A DNA stretch of 64,000 nt, taken from Alphaproteobacteria bacterium (GTDB lineage Bacteria; Myxococcota_A; UBA796; GCA-2862545). The notes below the pieces were generated by a model. The model made no database searches. It had not been told where the DNA came from and saw nothing but the letters and a program-made list of their open reading frames with translations. Positions within the stretch are counted from its first letter, which is position 1. Each line of letters opens with the position of its first letter. Positions 25,447 through 34,086 of this stretch are shown in pieces. The DNA is taken from assembly GCA_020632915.1 (NCBI GenBank), contig JACKEP010000005.1, positions 340,659 through 404,658 on the forward strand, in the 5' to 3' direction. The translations under genes were made by a program, and so were the position numbers.

Positions 25447-27060
25447 TCACGCCGACAGCGCCAGCCACCCCATCCGATCGCCGTCAGGCGCGGACGGCAG
25501 GTCGATGGCCATCTGGACCAGCTCCGGCTGGTCCGGCGCGTGGCTGCGCGCGGCGGCGACCAGCTCGGCGGCCACCGACGTCAGCTGCGTGAGGTTGTCC
25601 TGCAGCCGCGTGAGCAGCGCGTCGTCGTCGACGGGCGACAGGAGCGCGGCGTTCAGGGCGCGGAGCCAGGGCTGGGCGCTGTAGTCGAAGCGGCGGCTGC
25701 CGGCCGGATCGGTGGGCGCGGCGACGTCGGCCCAGCGCGTGAGCAGGGCCTGCACGTCGATGTTCATCGCGAAGAGCTTGCGCAGCACCGGCTCGGCGCG
25801 CGCGAGGAAGGCGTGGTCGGCGACCTTGCGGTTGGCGAACAGCAACGCCCACGACGACCAGTAGAAGGCGAAGTCCCACACCACCTTGGCGCGCATCGGC
25901 ACCGGCCGCCCCATCATCGGGTAGCGGCCGCGGTAGGTGGGGAGGAAGCCACGGTACAGCGTGAGCATCCGCTGGTTGGCGGCCTCGATGCGGTCGGCGG
26001 CGTCCGGCAGGCCGTCGAGATCGGCGCAGATGCCGTCGCACAACATGGTGTTGCCCATGGCGATGAAGTCGCTGCCCGGGCTGTAGAACGGATCGAGGAA
26101 CACGCCGGCGTCGCCGACCAGGCCCCAGCGGTCGGGAGAGAACACGCGCGTGGCGCTGTGGCTGTAGTGCTTGAGGACCAGGAAGTCCTGGAAGGCGCCG
26201 GCGGCTTCGACGGCGTCGGCGCACTGGGGCTCGTGGGTGCGCAGCCATGCGCGGGCGCCGGCTTCGGTGCGCAGCGACGAGAACGGGTGCAGCGCCTCGT
26301 CGACCACGATCCCCACGCTGGTGCTGCCCGAGGCCAGCGGGATGAGCCACACCCAGTAGCCGGGACCGAGGAGGTGGTTGGTGGACAGGCGGCGCTCGGG
26401 GCGCGTCCATCCGGTGTAGCTGGGCGCGGTCGACCACTGCTCGAGGTCGATCGCGGACGGCACGCGGAACCAGGCGGCGTTGGTGTCGTGCGGAACGGTG
26501 CGCATCAGCCCGAGCTGCTTCTTGAGGAACGCCCGGCGCCCCGAGGCATCGACGACCCAGCGTGTGCGCGCCGTGGCCCCGCCGTCGGGGCCCGTCCACG
26601 ACACGGTGTGCCCGTCGCCGTCGAGGGTGACGCCGGTGACCTTGGCGCCCTCGACGAGCGTCACGCCGCGCGCGGTGGCCAGCGCGGCGAGCTGGTTCTC
26701 CGCCCGTCCGCGGTCGAGCTGCCAGGAGCGCACCGGCATGAAGTCGGTGGGGCCGAGCTCGGGGCGCACGGCGATGTCGTCGTTCCGACCGTCGCCGAAG
26801 AAGAACCGCAACCCGAGCTTGGGCAGCTGGGTGGTCTCGAACGTCTGGCGGAGGCCGAGGACGTCCCCGAAGTACAGCGCCGCGATCTCGACGGTGGACT
26901 CGCCCACCTTGTGAGCGGCTTCGGGGAGCGGGAACGTCGCCTTCTCGACGACGGTGACCTGGGTGCCCGGGCGGGCGAGCACGAGCTGGTTCGCGAGCGA
27001 CAGGCCGGCGAGGCCTCCCCCGAGGATGACGACGTCGGTGTCCAGGCTGCGTGCGTTCAT
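25447..27060 (-). CDS. Flavin-dependent halogenase-like oxidoreductase of the pigment cluster
   Basis: A 537-residue FAD enzyme. The dinucleotide site GGGLAG is at residues 14-19, followed by VVEKATFPLPEAAHKVGEST, the start of the tryptophan-halogenase family. Lys81 in LPKLGLRFFFGDG sits where the catalytic Lys of flavin halogenases lies. The family signature WxWxIP is present as WVWLIP at 236-241. A later FAD contact is VGDAGVFLDPFYSPG. Such enzymes occur in xanthomonadin and flexirubin clusters, where they may halogenate the aryl head. Activity and halide are inferred. It starts 20 bases after the ligase/dehydratase gene and is probably in its operon. Confidence 0.82.
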   Translation of the reverse strand: MNARSLDTDVVILGGGLAGLSLANQLVLARPGTQVTVVEKATFPLPEAAHKVGESTVEIAALYFGDVLGLRQTFETTQLPKLGLRFFFGDGRNDDIAVRPELGPTDFMPVRSWQLDRGRAENQLAALATARGVTLVEGAKVTGVTLDGDGHTVSWTGPDGGATARTRWVVDASGRRAFLKKQLGLMRTVPHDTNAAWFRVPSAIDLEQWSTAPSYTGWTRPERRLSTNHLLGPGYWVWLIPLASGSTSVGIVVDEALHPFSSLRTEAGARAWLRTHEPQCADAVEAAGAFQDFLVLKHYSHSATRVFSPDRWGLVGDAGVFLDPFYSPGSDFIAMGNTMLCDGICADLDGLPDAADRIEAANQRMLTLYRGFLPTYRGRYPMMGRPVPMRAKVVWDFAFYWSSWALLFANRKVADHAFLARAEPVLRKLFAMNIDVQALLTRWADVAAPTDPAGSRRFDYSAQPWLRALNAALLSPVDDDALLTRLQDNLTQLTSVAAELVAAARSHAPDQPELVQMAIDLPSAPDGDRMGWLALSA

Positions 27061-27080
27061 GGTTTCCTCATCCGGTCGCG

Positions 27081-28760
27081 TCACGATAACCCGACGGGCG
27101 GCGCGAACCCGAGCGTGCCCGAGGTGCACGACCGATCGTCCCGTCGCACGTCGAAGCGCACCGAGGCGCCGTCGCGGGTGGCCGAGAGCGTGACATGGTC
27201 GCCGGGCGCCAGCACCTCGCGGAAGCGCACCCGCCGCACCTCGTGGCAGGGGCCCAGGTCGGGCCAGGCCTCGGCCAGCGCCGGCAGCACGAGCACCGCG
27301 AGCAAGGCGACGCCGGGCAGGACGGGCGCGTCGGGGAAGTGACCGTCGTACCAGGGACCCTCGGGGGGCACGACGAGCGGACGGCGGATCTGCGTCGGCG
27401 GCGGGGCCACGTCGGCGGCGCGCTCGGCGGTGCGGGCCGCGAGCACCTCCATCACCCGCGCGCGCGGTAGCTTGCCCTGGGCGTCGCGCGGCAGCGCGGG
27501 CACCAGGTGCAGCCGCGGCACCGCCACGGCGTCGAAACGATCGCGGAGGAAACGGCGCACCGTCGTGACGTCGGCGTCGGCGGCGACCACCAGCGCGTGG
27601 AGCAGCGTGCGCCCGCCCGGGGCGTCCGTGGCCACGACCACGGCGTCGGTGACCCCGGGAGCGCTCAGCAACGCCTGGGTGACCGAGCCGAGCGAGACGC
27701 GCTTGGACGCCACCTTGACCACGTCGTCGAGGCGACCCAGGTGCAGGAAGCGCCCGTCGGGCAGCGGTGCGATGCGGTCGTCGCACGGGCGCGGGCGGGG
27801 CTCTGACGCCGCGGTGAACGGTGACGCGAGCAGCAGGCGCCCGTCCGCATCGGCCGTCACCGTCACGCCCGGCAGGGGGGTCCACGCCTCGCCGTCGGCC
27901 CGTCGGCGCCACGCGATGCCGCCCGTCTCGGTGGAGCCGAACACCTCGGTGACGTGGACCCCGAACCGCGACCGCATGGCGTCGGCGGTGGGGCCGGGCA
28001 GCGGCGCGCCCGAGGAGAACACGGTGCGCACGGAGGCCATGTCGACGGGCTGGGCGTCGGTCAGCGTGCGCAGGTGGGCCGGGACGGTGACCAGGACCCC
28101 GGCCTGCAGGCCGCGCACCCGCGCGCCGACCGCCTCGGGGAACAGCGGCGTGTCGTCGTGGAAGGCCCCCCCCGCCACCAGCGGCAGGAGCACGCCGAAC
28201 AGCAGGCCGTAGATGTGGTGCGGGGGGATCGTCGCCACCACCACGGGCGCACGCGGCCCGCGCAGGAACACGCCGGCGAGCGCGTCGGCCTCGCCCAGCA
28301 GCTGGGCCGCGGTCTTGGCGTGCAGGCGCACGTCGCCGGTGCTGCCGGACGTGGAGAGGCGCACGAGCACCTGGTCGGGCGCCGGTCGACGCAGGGGCGT
28401 GAGGACGGCGTCGGCGTCGTCGTCCTCGTCCAGGACCGGCCGCACGTCCCATCCTGGCCCGTCACCGTCGACCAGCACGGGGATCCGGTCCAGGAGCGCG
28501 GCGAGCACGGCGGGGGTGTGGTTCAGCGGCAGCACCACGGTCTCGCCGCGCGACCAGCACGCCAGCAGGCCGACGCAGAAGGCGTAGCGGCCCTGGCAGA
28601 GCACGGCGCGCTCGGCCACCACGGGCCCCAGCGCTGCGGCGACGCGGGCCACGTGGCGGGTGAGCGTGGCGGCGGTGCGCACGGGGTGGGCGCACACCAC
28701 GGCCTCGGCGGGGTGAGGGAGCAGCGGGATCGGCGGGCGGTCAGCGGCGTCGTGGGACAC
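27081..28760 (-). CDS. Acyl-AMP ligase fused to a hotdog dehydratase
   Basis: A 559-residue two-domain protein. Residues about 20-440 form an ANL-type AMP ligase: phosphate loop STSGSTG at 136-142, PPHHIYGLLFG, VFGSTETGG, LGRLDDVVKVASKRVS and the C-terminal catalytic Lys in AQGKLPR. Residues about 455-559 form a hotdog domain with HFPDAPVLPGVALLAVLVLP, close to FabA/FabZ-like proteins (ApeI type). Together they would load an aryl acid onto the ACP and dehydrate or edit intermediates. In aryl-polyene systems these are usually separate ApeH and ApeI proteins, so the fusion is compact. The gene lies 19 bases after the ACP gene. Confidence 0.87.
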   Translation of the reverse strand: MSHDAADRPPIPLLPHPAEAVVCAHPVRTAATLTRHVARVAAALGPVVAERAVLCQGRYAFCVGLLACWSRGETVVLPLNHTPAVLAALLDRIPVLVDGDGPGWDVRPVLDEDDDADAVLTPLRRPAPDQVLVRLSTSGSTGDVRLHAKTAAQLLGEADALAGVFLRGPRAPVVVATIPPHHIYGLLFGVLLPLVAGGAFHDDTPLFPEAVGARVRGLQAGVLVTVPAHLRTLTDAQPVDMASVRTVFSSGAPLPGPTADAMRSRFGVHVTEVFGSTETGGIAWRRRADGEAWTPLPGVTVTADADGRLLLASPFTAASEPRPRPCDDRIAPLPDGRFLHLGRLDDVVKVASKRVSLGSVTQALLSAPGVTDAVVVATDAPGGRTLLHALVVAADADVTTVRRFLRDRFDAVAVPRLHLVPALPRDAQGKLPRARVMEVLAARTAERAADVAPPPTQIRRPLVVPPEGPWYDGHFPDAPVLPGVALLAVLVLPALAEAWPDLGPCHEVRRVRFREVLAPGDHVTLSATRDGASVRFDVRRDDRSCTSGTLGFAPPVGLS

Positions 28761-28779
28761 GGGGCCCCCAGGCCGTCGC

Positions 28780-29028
28780 TCAGGCGCGTGCGCGCACGAA
28801 GTCGGCGAGGCTCTTGAGGTTGACGAAGATGGACTTGTTCTGGTCGTCTTCGGCGTTGAACTCGACGCCGTACTTGCGGCGGATCGCCATGGCGAGCTCG
28901 AGGGCGTCGACGGAGTCGAGCCCGAGCGTCTCGAACAGATCGGCCTGGACGTCGAAGGTGTCGGGGAGGGGGTCGAGCTGCAGGGAGGTCTCGATCAGCT
29001 TCTTGAGCTCGAGCTCCAGGGCGTCCAT
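28780..29028 (-). CDS. Acyl carrier protein of the pigment cluster
   Basis: An 82-residue acidic protein with the phosphopantetheine attachment motif GLDSVDALEL (Ser about residue 39). The helix preceding it (LFETLGLDS) and the following AMAIRRKYGVEF are typical of ACPs. The ATG follows CAGGAGAAGCC. It is first in the minus-strand operon, ahead of the ligase/dehydratase and halogenase genes, and is the likely carrier of the aryl-polyene chain. Confidence 0.93.
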   Translation of the reverse strand: MDALELELKKLIETSLQLDPLPDTFDVQADLFETLGLDSVDALELAMAIRRKYGVEFNAEDDQNKSIFVNLKSLADFVRARA

Positions 29029-29198
29029 GGCTTCTCCTGGGGCGCGGACGAACGTTCGGCGCGCGCGGACTGGCTCGGCCTAGCGTGACGGGGTGCGTCC
29101 TGCCATGGTGGACCGGGTCCGGTCGTCGTGCGCGCTGTGCAGGTCGCGTGGCCCATCGGATACGTTCGTGCGCTGCGCGGACGACCTCGGAGGCGGGC

Positions 29199-30629
29199 GT
29201 GCGACTCGGGCGAGGCATCGTGAGGATCGGGGTCGCCGTCGCGCTCGGGGCGTGCCGGCCGGGCACCGACGTCGCGGGCGACACCGACACCGCCCCCACC
29301 GACACGGTGCCCGATCGGGTGCCGGTGGCGCCGAACGTGTTGATCGTGCTGATGGACGACGTCGGCCGCGACGGGGTGGGCACCTACGGTCAGCACCCCG
29401 ACGCGCCGCCCACCCCCACGCTCGACGCGCTGGCCGCCGACGGGGTGCTGTTCACCCACGCCTGGGCCACGCCGGAGTGCTCCCCCACCCGGGCGGCGCT
29501 GCTGTCCGGTCGCTACGGTCGACGCACCGGGGTGGGCATCGCGTTCAGCCCGAGCGGCGACGCGCCGTCCCTGTCGCTCGACGAGGTGCTCCTCCCCGAG
29601 GCGCTGCGCCAGGCCGACGAGCCGTGGGCGACGGCGGTGGTGGGCAAGTGGCACCTGGGCAACGACGCCACGGGCGGCATCGACAACCCGCGGCTGCAGG
29701 GCTTCGACACCTTCCGAGGTACGGTGGGCAACCTCTTCGACGGCCACACCCAGGACGACGGCGAGCAGGACTACGAGCACTGGGAGAAGGTCGAGGACGG
29801 CGCCGTGCGCTGGGTCGACGCCTACGCCACCACCGAGGAGATCGACGACGCGCTCGAGCTGGTGTCGACGCTGCCGCAGCCGTGGTTCGTCTACCTGTCG
29901 CTGCACGCTGCGCACAAGCCGTTCCACGTGCCGCCGGCTGGCCTCGACCAGACGGGCGCCCGCGCGGGCGACGACGACCCGACGCTGTTCCGCGCCATGG
30001 TGAGCGCCCTCGACACCGAGCTCGGAAGGCTGCTCGCGTCGATGCCCGCCGCACGCCGTGCGCGCACCACCGTGTTCGTGATCGGTGACAACGGCTCGCC
30101 CGCCACGGCGACCACGCCGCCCTTCCCGGCCGACATGGCGAAGAAGTCTGTCTACGAAGCGGGCGTGGGCGTGCCGTTCGTCGTCAGCGGCGCCGGCGTC
30201 GCGGCCCGGGGGGCGGTGTGCGACGCGCTGGTGTCGGTGGTCGACGTCGTGCCCACCGTGCTCGCGCTCGCCGGCGTGGCCCCCGACGATCCGGCGCTCC
30301 CGGTCTTCGACGGCGTGAGCCTGGTGCCGTGGCTCGACGACCCGTCGCTGCCGTCGGGGCGTGCCACCCAGTACGCGGAGCTGTTCAGCCCGAACGGCGT
30401 CGACCGCCCCCGCGTCGTCGACGACCGGGCCATCTCGGATGGCCGTTTCAAGCTGGTGGTCCACCGCGGCGGCCGTCGCGAGTTCTACGACCTCGACGGC
30501 CGGGTGGTGGAGGGCGACGACCTGCTCCACACCGGCGAGGGCACACTGGACGGCGTGCAGGCTGCGGCGCGCGAACGCTTGGAGGCCGCGCTGGTCGACG
30601 TCGACGCTGCGCTCGGTGGCCTGCGGTGA
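29199..30629 (+). CDS. Type I sulfatase lipoprotein
   Basis: A 476-residue protein. I start at GTG 29199 because CGGAGG precedes it at good spacing; this gives MRLGRGIVRIGVAVALGACRPG with lipobox LGAC. The metal-binding Asp pair is LMDDVG (53-54). The formylglycine motif is C94-S-P-T-R98 in ECSPTRAALLSGRYG, so activation by a formylglycine-generating enzyme would be needed. VGKWHLGN and VIGDNGSP complete the active site. It is an envelope-anchored sulfate ester hydrolase; the substrate (sulfated polysaccharide or aryl sulfate) is not evident. The next gene overlaps by four bases. Confidence 0.88.
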   Translation: MRLGRGIVRIGVAVALGACRPGTDVAGDTDTAPTDTVPDRVPVAPNVLIVLMDDVGRDGVGTYGQHPDAPPTPTLDALAADGVLFTHAWATPECSPTRAALLSGRYGRRTGVGIAFSPSGDAPSLSLDEVLLPEALRQADEPWATAVVGKWHLGNDATGGIDNPRLQGFDTFRGTVGNLFDGHTQDDGEQDYEHWEKVEDGAVRWVDAYATTEEIDDALELVSTLPQPWFVYLSLHAAHKPFHVPPAGLDQTGARAGDDDPTLFRAMVSALDTELGRLLASMPAARRARTTVFVIGDNGSPATATTPPFPADMAKKSVYEAGVGVPFVVSGAGVAARGAVCDALVSVVDVVPTVLALAGVAPDDPALPVFDGVSLVPWLDDPSLPSGRATQYAELFSPNGVDRPRVVDDRAISDGRFKLVVHRGGRREFYDLDGRVVEGDDLLHTGEGTLDGVQAAARERLEAALVDVDAALGGLR

Positions 30630-32968
30630 GCCTGCCGGCGAACGGCGCGGCGCGGGCGGCGTGGGCGCGCCTCCTCGCCGCCCTCGGACCGATCGGCGTG
30701 CTGGGCGGAGCGGCGGCGGTGGGGTGGACGGCGCCCCAGGCCGAGCAGGTGGTGGCGATGGACGCCGCCGTGGACCGCGTGCAGCCCGACGTGGTCGTGG
30801 TGGGCAACTCGCTGGCACGCCTGGGGGTGGACGTCGACGCGCTCGCGGAGGCCGTGCCGGGCGTAGCGCGGGGCCTGTCGCTGACGATGGACGGCAGCGG
30901 TCCGGCCACGTGGGAGGCCGTGCTGGCGCGGCGGGTGTGGGCGCGGGGTGCGGCGCCCACGCTGGTCGTGGTGCCCACGCTGCTGTCCGAGGCCACCCGC
31001 GCGTCCGGGGACGACGCGTGGGATCGGGACGCCCTGGCGCTGCACACCGACGATGGCTTCCACGCCGGCAGACGTCGCGTCCGCGCCGCGGTCGATGCCC
31101 CCGGACGGGCGCTGGCGGGGTGGATCCTCGCGGCCTGGCACCCCGCGGCGGGAGCCGATGAGGTCGACGCCGCGGTGCGTCGGGTGCTCGGCGAGGGCCT
31201 GACCATCGACGCGGGGGGCGCGCGCTGGGCCCTGCCGGCGGTGCCGGGTGCGGCGCCTGCAGGTGGCGGGGATCGAGACGCCCTGCGACGCGTGGTCGCG
31301 GCTGCGCGCGACGAAGGGGCCGCCGTGCTGGTGGTGTGGCTCCCGGTGCGCGCGCACGCCACCGAGCGGCCCGTCGACGTGGACGCGGCGCACGCGCTGA
31401 CGGCGGCGCTCGCAGACGCGTCGGGCGTCGGGGTGCTGGACCTGTCGGATCTGGTGCTGCCGGCGGAGGCCTTCGTGGACGACCGTCACCTCGCCCCGCA
31501 GGGACAGGAGGTGGTCACCGGGCGCATCGGGGCCTACCTGCGGTCCCACGGCGGCGACGCCCGCCCGGCCGTGTTCCGGTTCCCGCCGGGCCGACCGCCG
31601 CTCGTCGGGGTGACGCTGACGCGCTCCGGCGCGCCCCCGCCCGCGCCGCAGGCCCAGCGCGAGCCCCTCCGGGACTGCTGTGTGCTGCTTCGCGTGCCGG
31701 CCTTGGCGCCGATGTCCCACGCGGGCCTGCTGGCGCGAGGGCTCACCCCCGTGTCCCCGCTGCGGGCCTGGGGCCCCGACGGCATGCTCGACCCCCTCGG
31801 GGTCGGCGCGGAGGACCGCTGCGACGGCACGAGCCGCCACGCCGCGGACGCGGTCGTCGCCTGTCTCGACGGCGCGGACGGGGACGCGCTCCGGCTCGGA
31901 TGGGACCCGGCACCGACCACCGTCGTGGGGGGGGCCTCGGCCGTGTGGGCGCTGCCGGGCACGACGCTGACGTGGACCCTGCCCGCCGTGACGGGCACCC
32001 CGGAGGTGGTGGGCAGCGTCGTGGAGGTGGTGCCGGGGCGCTCGGCCAGCGCAGCGGGCGGGCCGCCGTCCCTGGAGGCGGGCGCCGGACCGTTCGCCGT
32101 CGCGCGCCATGGCCATCGGTTCGCGGTGCATGGCGCGCTGGGCGATCCGACGTCCGGTCGGGTCACGTGGACGACGCCGGCCGACGGTGCCTACGCCCAG
32201 CTGGAGGCCCTCGGGCTGCGGTGGCCCGATGGTGCCGAGCAGTGGTTCGTCGGGCACGCCGCGGGGGCAGCCCCGCGGGAGCTGGCGCTGCTCGACCCGG
32301 ACGTCGGCGCCCGCGTGGAGCGGCCTGGACCGGATGTCCCCGTGACGCTGGACGGCCCGGCCCAGCCCCAGCCCACGCCGGGGCTCGTGTTGCTGCCGTC
32401 GCGCGCGGTCGGCTCGCTGTCGGACAGGGCGCGGCTCGGCCGCGATCCGGGGGCTGCGTGCAATCCGGTGCGCGTCGACGGCCCGGACGGCCCGCTGGGC
32501 GGTCCGAACGCCGATCTGTCCGCCCTGCACGCCGGCCGGTCCGGCTACCTGCTGGTGCCCGACGGGGTGCTGGTGGGCCAGGGCGACGGCGCGCTGACGG
32601 TGGTGCGCACCGCGGACCTGCCGCGGCCCCACTGTCGGGGGGTCGCCTGGGTGCACGCAGGCGGCGCGTCGTGGACGGCGACGGTGCCCGGGTCGCGGCT
32701 GGTGGCGGGCGCGGCGTCGCTGTTCGTGCGCGGCGCGGCGTTCGGCGTGGACGGCACCGTGGACGTGGACGTGCGCGTGGACGACGACGTGGTGGCGCAC
32801 CACGTGGTGACGGCCGCCGCGCTGGCAGCCGGGGTGGTCCTGCCGCTCGACCCGATGGTGGGGCCGGGCGACGGCGAGGTCACCGTGGCGCTGGCGAGTC
32901 CGCGCCCGGCGGATCTGTCGGTGCTGCTCGACGCGGTCACGCTGCGTGAAGCGGGGGCGGGGGACTGA
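30626..32968 (+). CDS. Large protein with N-terminal SGNH-like domain, translationally coupled to the sulfatase
   Basis: A 780-residue protein starting at a GTG that overlaps the sulfatase stop (GTGA). Residues about 12-30 form a signal or membrane segment (LLAALGPIGVLGGAAAVGW). Residues 45-300 look like an SGNH/GDSL-type domain: VVVVGNSLARLGVDVD near the start and VDDRHLAPQGQEVV with the late Asp-x-x-His. The remaining roughly 480 residues are beta-strand rich with repeated GP/DG turns and match nothing I recognise. A periplasmic esterase or acyltransferase-like role on the sulfatase substrate is a guess. Codon use is like that of its neighbours. Confidence 0.7.
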   Translation: MSLPANGAARAAWARLLAALGPIGVLGGAAAVGWTAPQAEQVVAMDAAVDRVQPDVVVVGNSLARLGVDVDALAEAVPGVARGLSLTMDGSGPATWEAVLARRVWARGAAPTLVVVPTLLSEATRASGDDAWDRDALALHTDDGFHAGRRRVRAAVDAPGRALAGWILAAWHPAAGADEVDAAVRRVLGEGLTIDAGGARWALPAVPGAAPAGGGDRDALRRVVAAARDEGAAVLVVWLPVRAHATERPVDVDAAHALTAALADASGVGVLDLSDLVLPAEAFVDDRHLAPQGQEVVTGRIGAYLRSHGGDARPAVFRFPPGRPPLVGVTLTRSGAPPPAPQAQREPLRDCCVLLRVPALAPMSHAGLLARGLTPVSPLRAWGPDGMLDPLGVGAEDRCDGTSRHAADAVVACLDGADGDALRLGWDPAPTTVVGGASAVWALPGTTLTWTLPAVTGTPEVVGSVVEVVPGRSASAAGGPPSLEAGAGPFAVARHGHRFAVHGALGDPTSGRVTWTTPADGAYAQLEALGLRWPDGAEQWFVGHAAGAAPRELALLDPDVGARVERPGPDVPVTLDGPAQPQPTPGLVLLPSRAVGSLSDRARLGRDPGAACNPVRVDGPDGPLGGPNADLSALHAGRSGYLLVPDGVLVGQGDGALTVVRTADLPRPHCRGVAWVHAGGASWTATVPGSRLVAGAASLFVRGAAFGVDGTVDVDVRVDDDVVAHHVVTAAALAAGVVLPLDPMVGPGDGEVTVALASPRPADLSVLLDAVTLREAGAGD

Positions 32969-32992
32969 CCGGACGGCGGCCCGGTCGCCCGC

Positions 32993-33853
32993 TCAGGCGT
33001 CGTCGTCGGAGGCGAGGCGCCCGGCGGCGCGCTCCTCGGCGAGCCACTCGTTCAACCCCAGGCGGGTCCACTGGTGGAAGAACTGGCCCCGCGCCGGGCC
33101 GACGGCCTCGGCCGCGGCGGTCTTGTTGCCGTGGTGCTTCCAGGCCCACCACAGGAAGTGGCGTGCAAACAGGTCCTTGGCGTCCTTCCACTGGGGGAGG
33201 CCTTCCTCGGGGATCGGCAGCAGCCAGGGCACGCCGTGCCGCGCGGACGGATCCTCCGGGTCGACAGTGACCCGGAGCTCGTTCGGGGCGGGGGCGGGCT
33301 CGGGGCGCGGCTCCGCGAGGCGGTCCCGGAAGACGACGCGGTCGACGTAGGGCGAGATCAGCCGCGCCAGCCGCGCGAAGTACTCCTCGTCCCGCTCCTG
33401 GAAGAAGCCGGTGCGACGATCCTGCAGGTACATCACGGCGACGCCGTCGGAGCCCACGGGTGCGCACAGCACGCTGGTGATCTCGAAGTCGCGTACACTC
33501 TGCCGGTACATGAAGCGCTGATCGCCGAGCGCCGAGATGATCCGTTGGACCGTCTGCTTCTGCAGCGTGTCCTGGATGATCGACAAGGAGAACGGCGCGT
33601 CCTCGCCGCCCTGACGGCCGCGGGGAGGCAGGATCGAGGTGTGCCAGCGGGGGGGCTTGCCGGCGGCCGCGCTCGACTCGAACACGCCGAGGAAGCCGGC
33701 CCGGGCTTCGAGCTGGTCGACCGCGACCTGCAACGCGGTCTTCAGCAGCTTGGCCGGATCCTCGATCGCCTCCAGGTCCAACAACGCTGCAAACAGCTCG
33801 TTGACGCGGCGCAGCCTGCCGATGTCCTCGTCGTCCGATCCATGCATGCCCAT
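32993..33853 (-). CDS. GAF-domain regulator with C-terminal Fis-like helix-turn-helix
   Basis: A 286-residue cytoplasmic protein. Residues about 15-190 form a GAF sensor domain (LFAALLDLEAIEDPAKLL at its start, ITSVLCAPVGSDGVAVMYLQ and DEEYFARLARLISPYVDRVV later). This is followed by a Pro-rich linker. The C-terminal segment WAWKHHGNKTAAAEAVGPAR has the shape of a Fis-type DNA-binding helix pair (HxGNKTxAAExVG). The AAA+ domain of NtrC-type regulators is absent. It lies divergent from the kinase gene, with 233 bases between starts. The signal sensed is unknown. Confidence 0.7.
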   Translation of the reverse strand: MGMHGSDDEDIGRLRRVNELFAALLDLEAIEDPAKLLKTALQVAVDQLEARAGFLGVFESSAAAGKPPRWHTSILPPRGRQGGEDAPFSLSIIQDTLQKQTVQRIISALGDQRFMYRQSVRDFEITSVLCAPVGSDGVAVMYLQDRRTGFFQERDEEYFARLARLISPYVDRVVFRDRLAEPRPEPAPAPNELRVTVDPEDPSARHGVPWLLPIPEEGLPQWKDAKDLFARHFLWWAWKHHGNKTAAAEAVGPARGQFFHQWTRLGLNEWLAEERAAGRLASDDDA

Positions 33854-34086
33854 CGCGTGTCCTGCCTGACGTCGCCGGAGTCAAACCACCCGCACCGGTG
33901 CTTGTCAGGAACTGTCCGCGGTCGTTCGACGGAGGTCGCGCAGTGGGCTGCGGGTCCTCCGCAGCGGATGTGCAGCAGGTCGCGCCGACGCGTGGGGTAC
34001 CCGACGGGTCCCGGTCGACCCGTTCGATCGCGTGGCACCGAAACGATGCGTCGGAAGGAGCGCCAGCGGCGCGAGGAGTCGCTAGG

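Noticed and set aside
25447..28452. A 1001-codon open frame on the minus strand that would fuse the halogenase to an upstream extension
   Set aside because: The extension lies in another frame of the ligase/dehydratase gene and reads as Arg/Ala/Pro-rich shadow. The halogenase has its own ATG at 27060 and a natural N-terminus.
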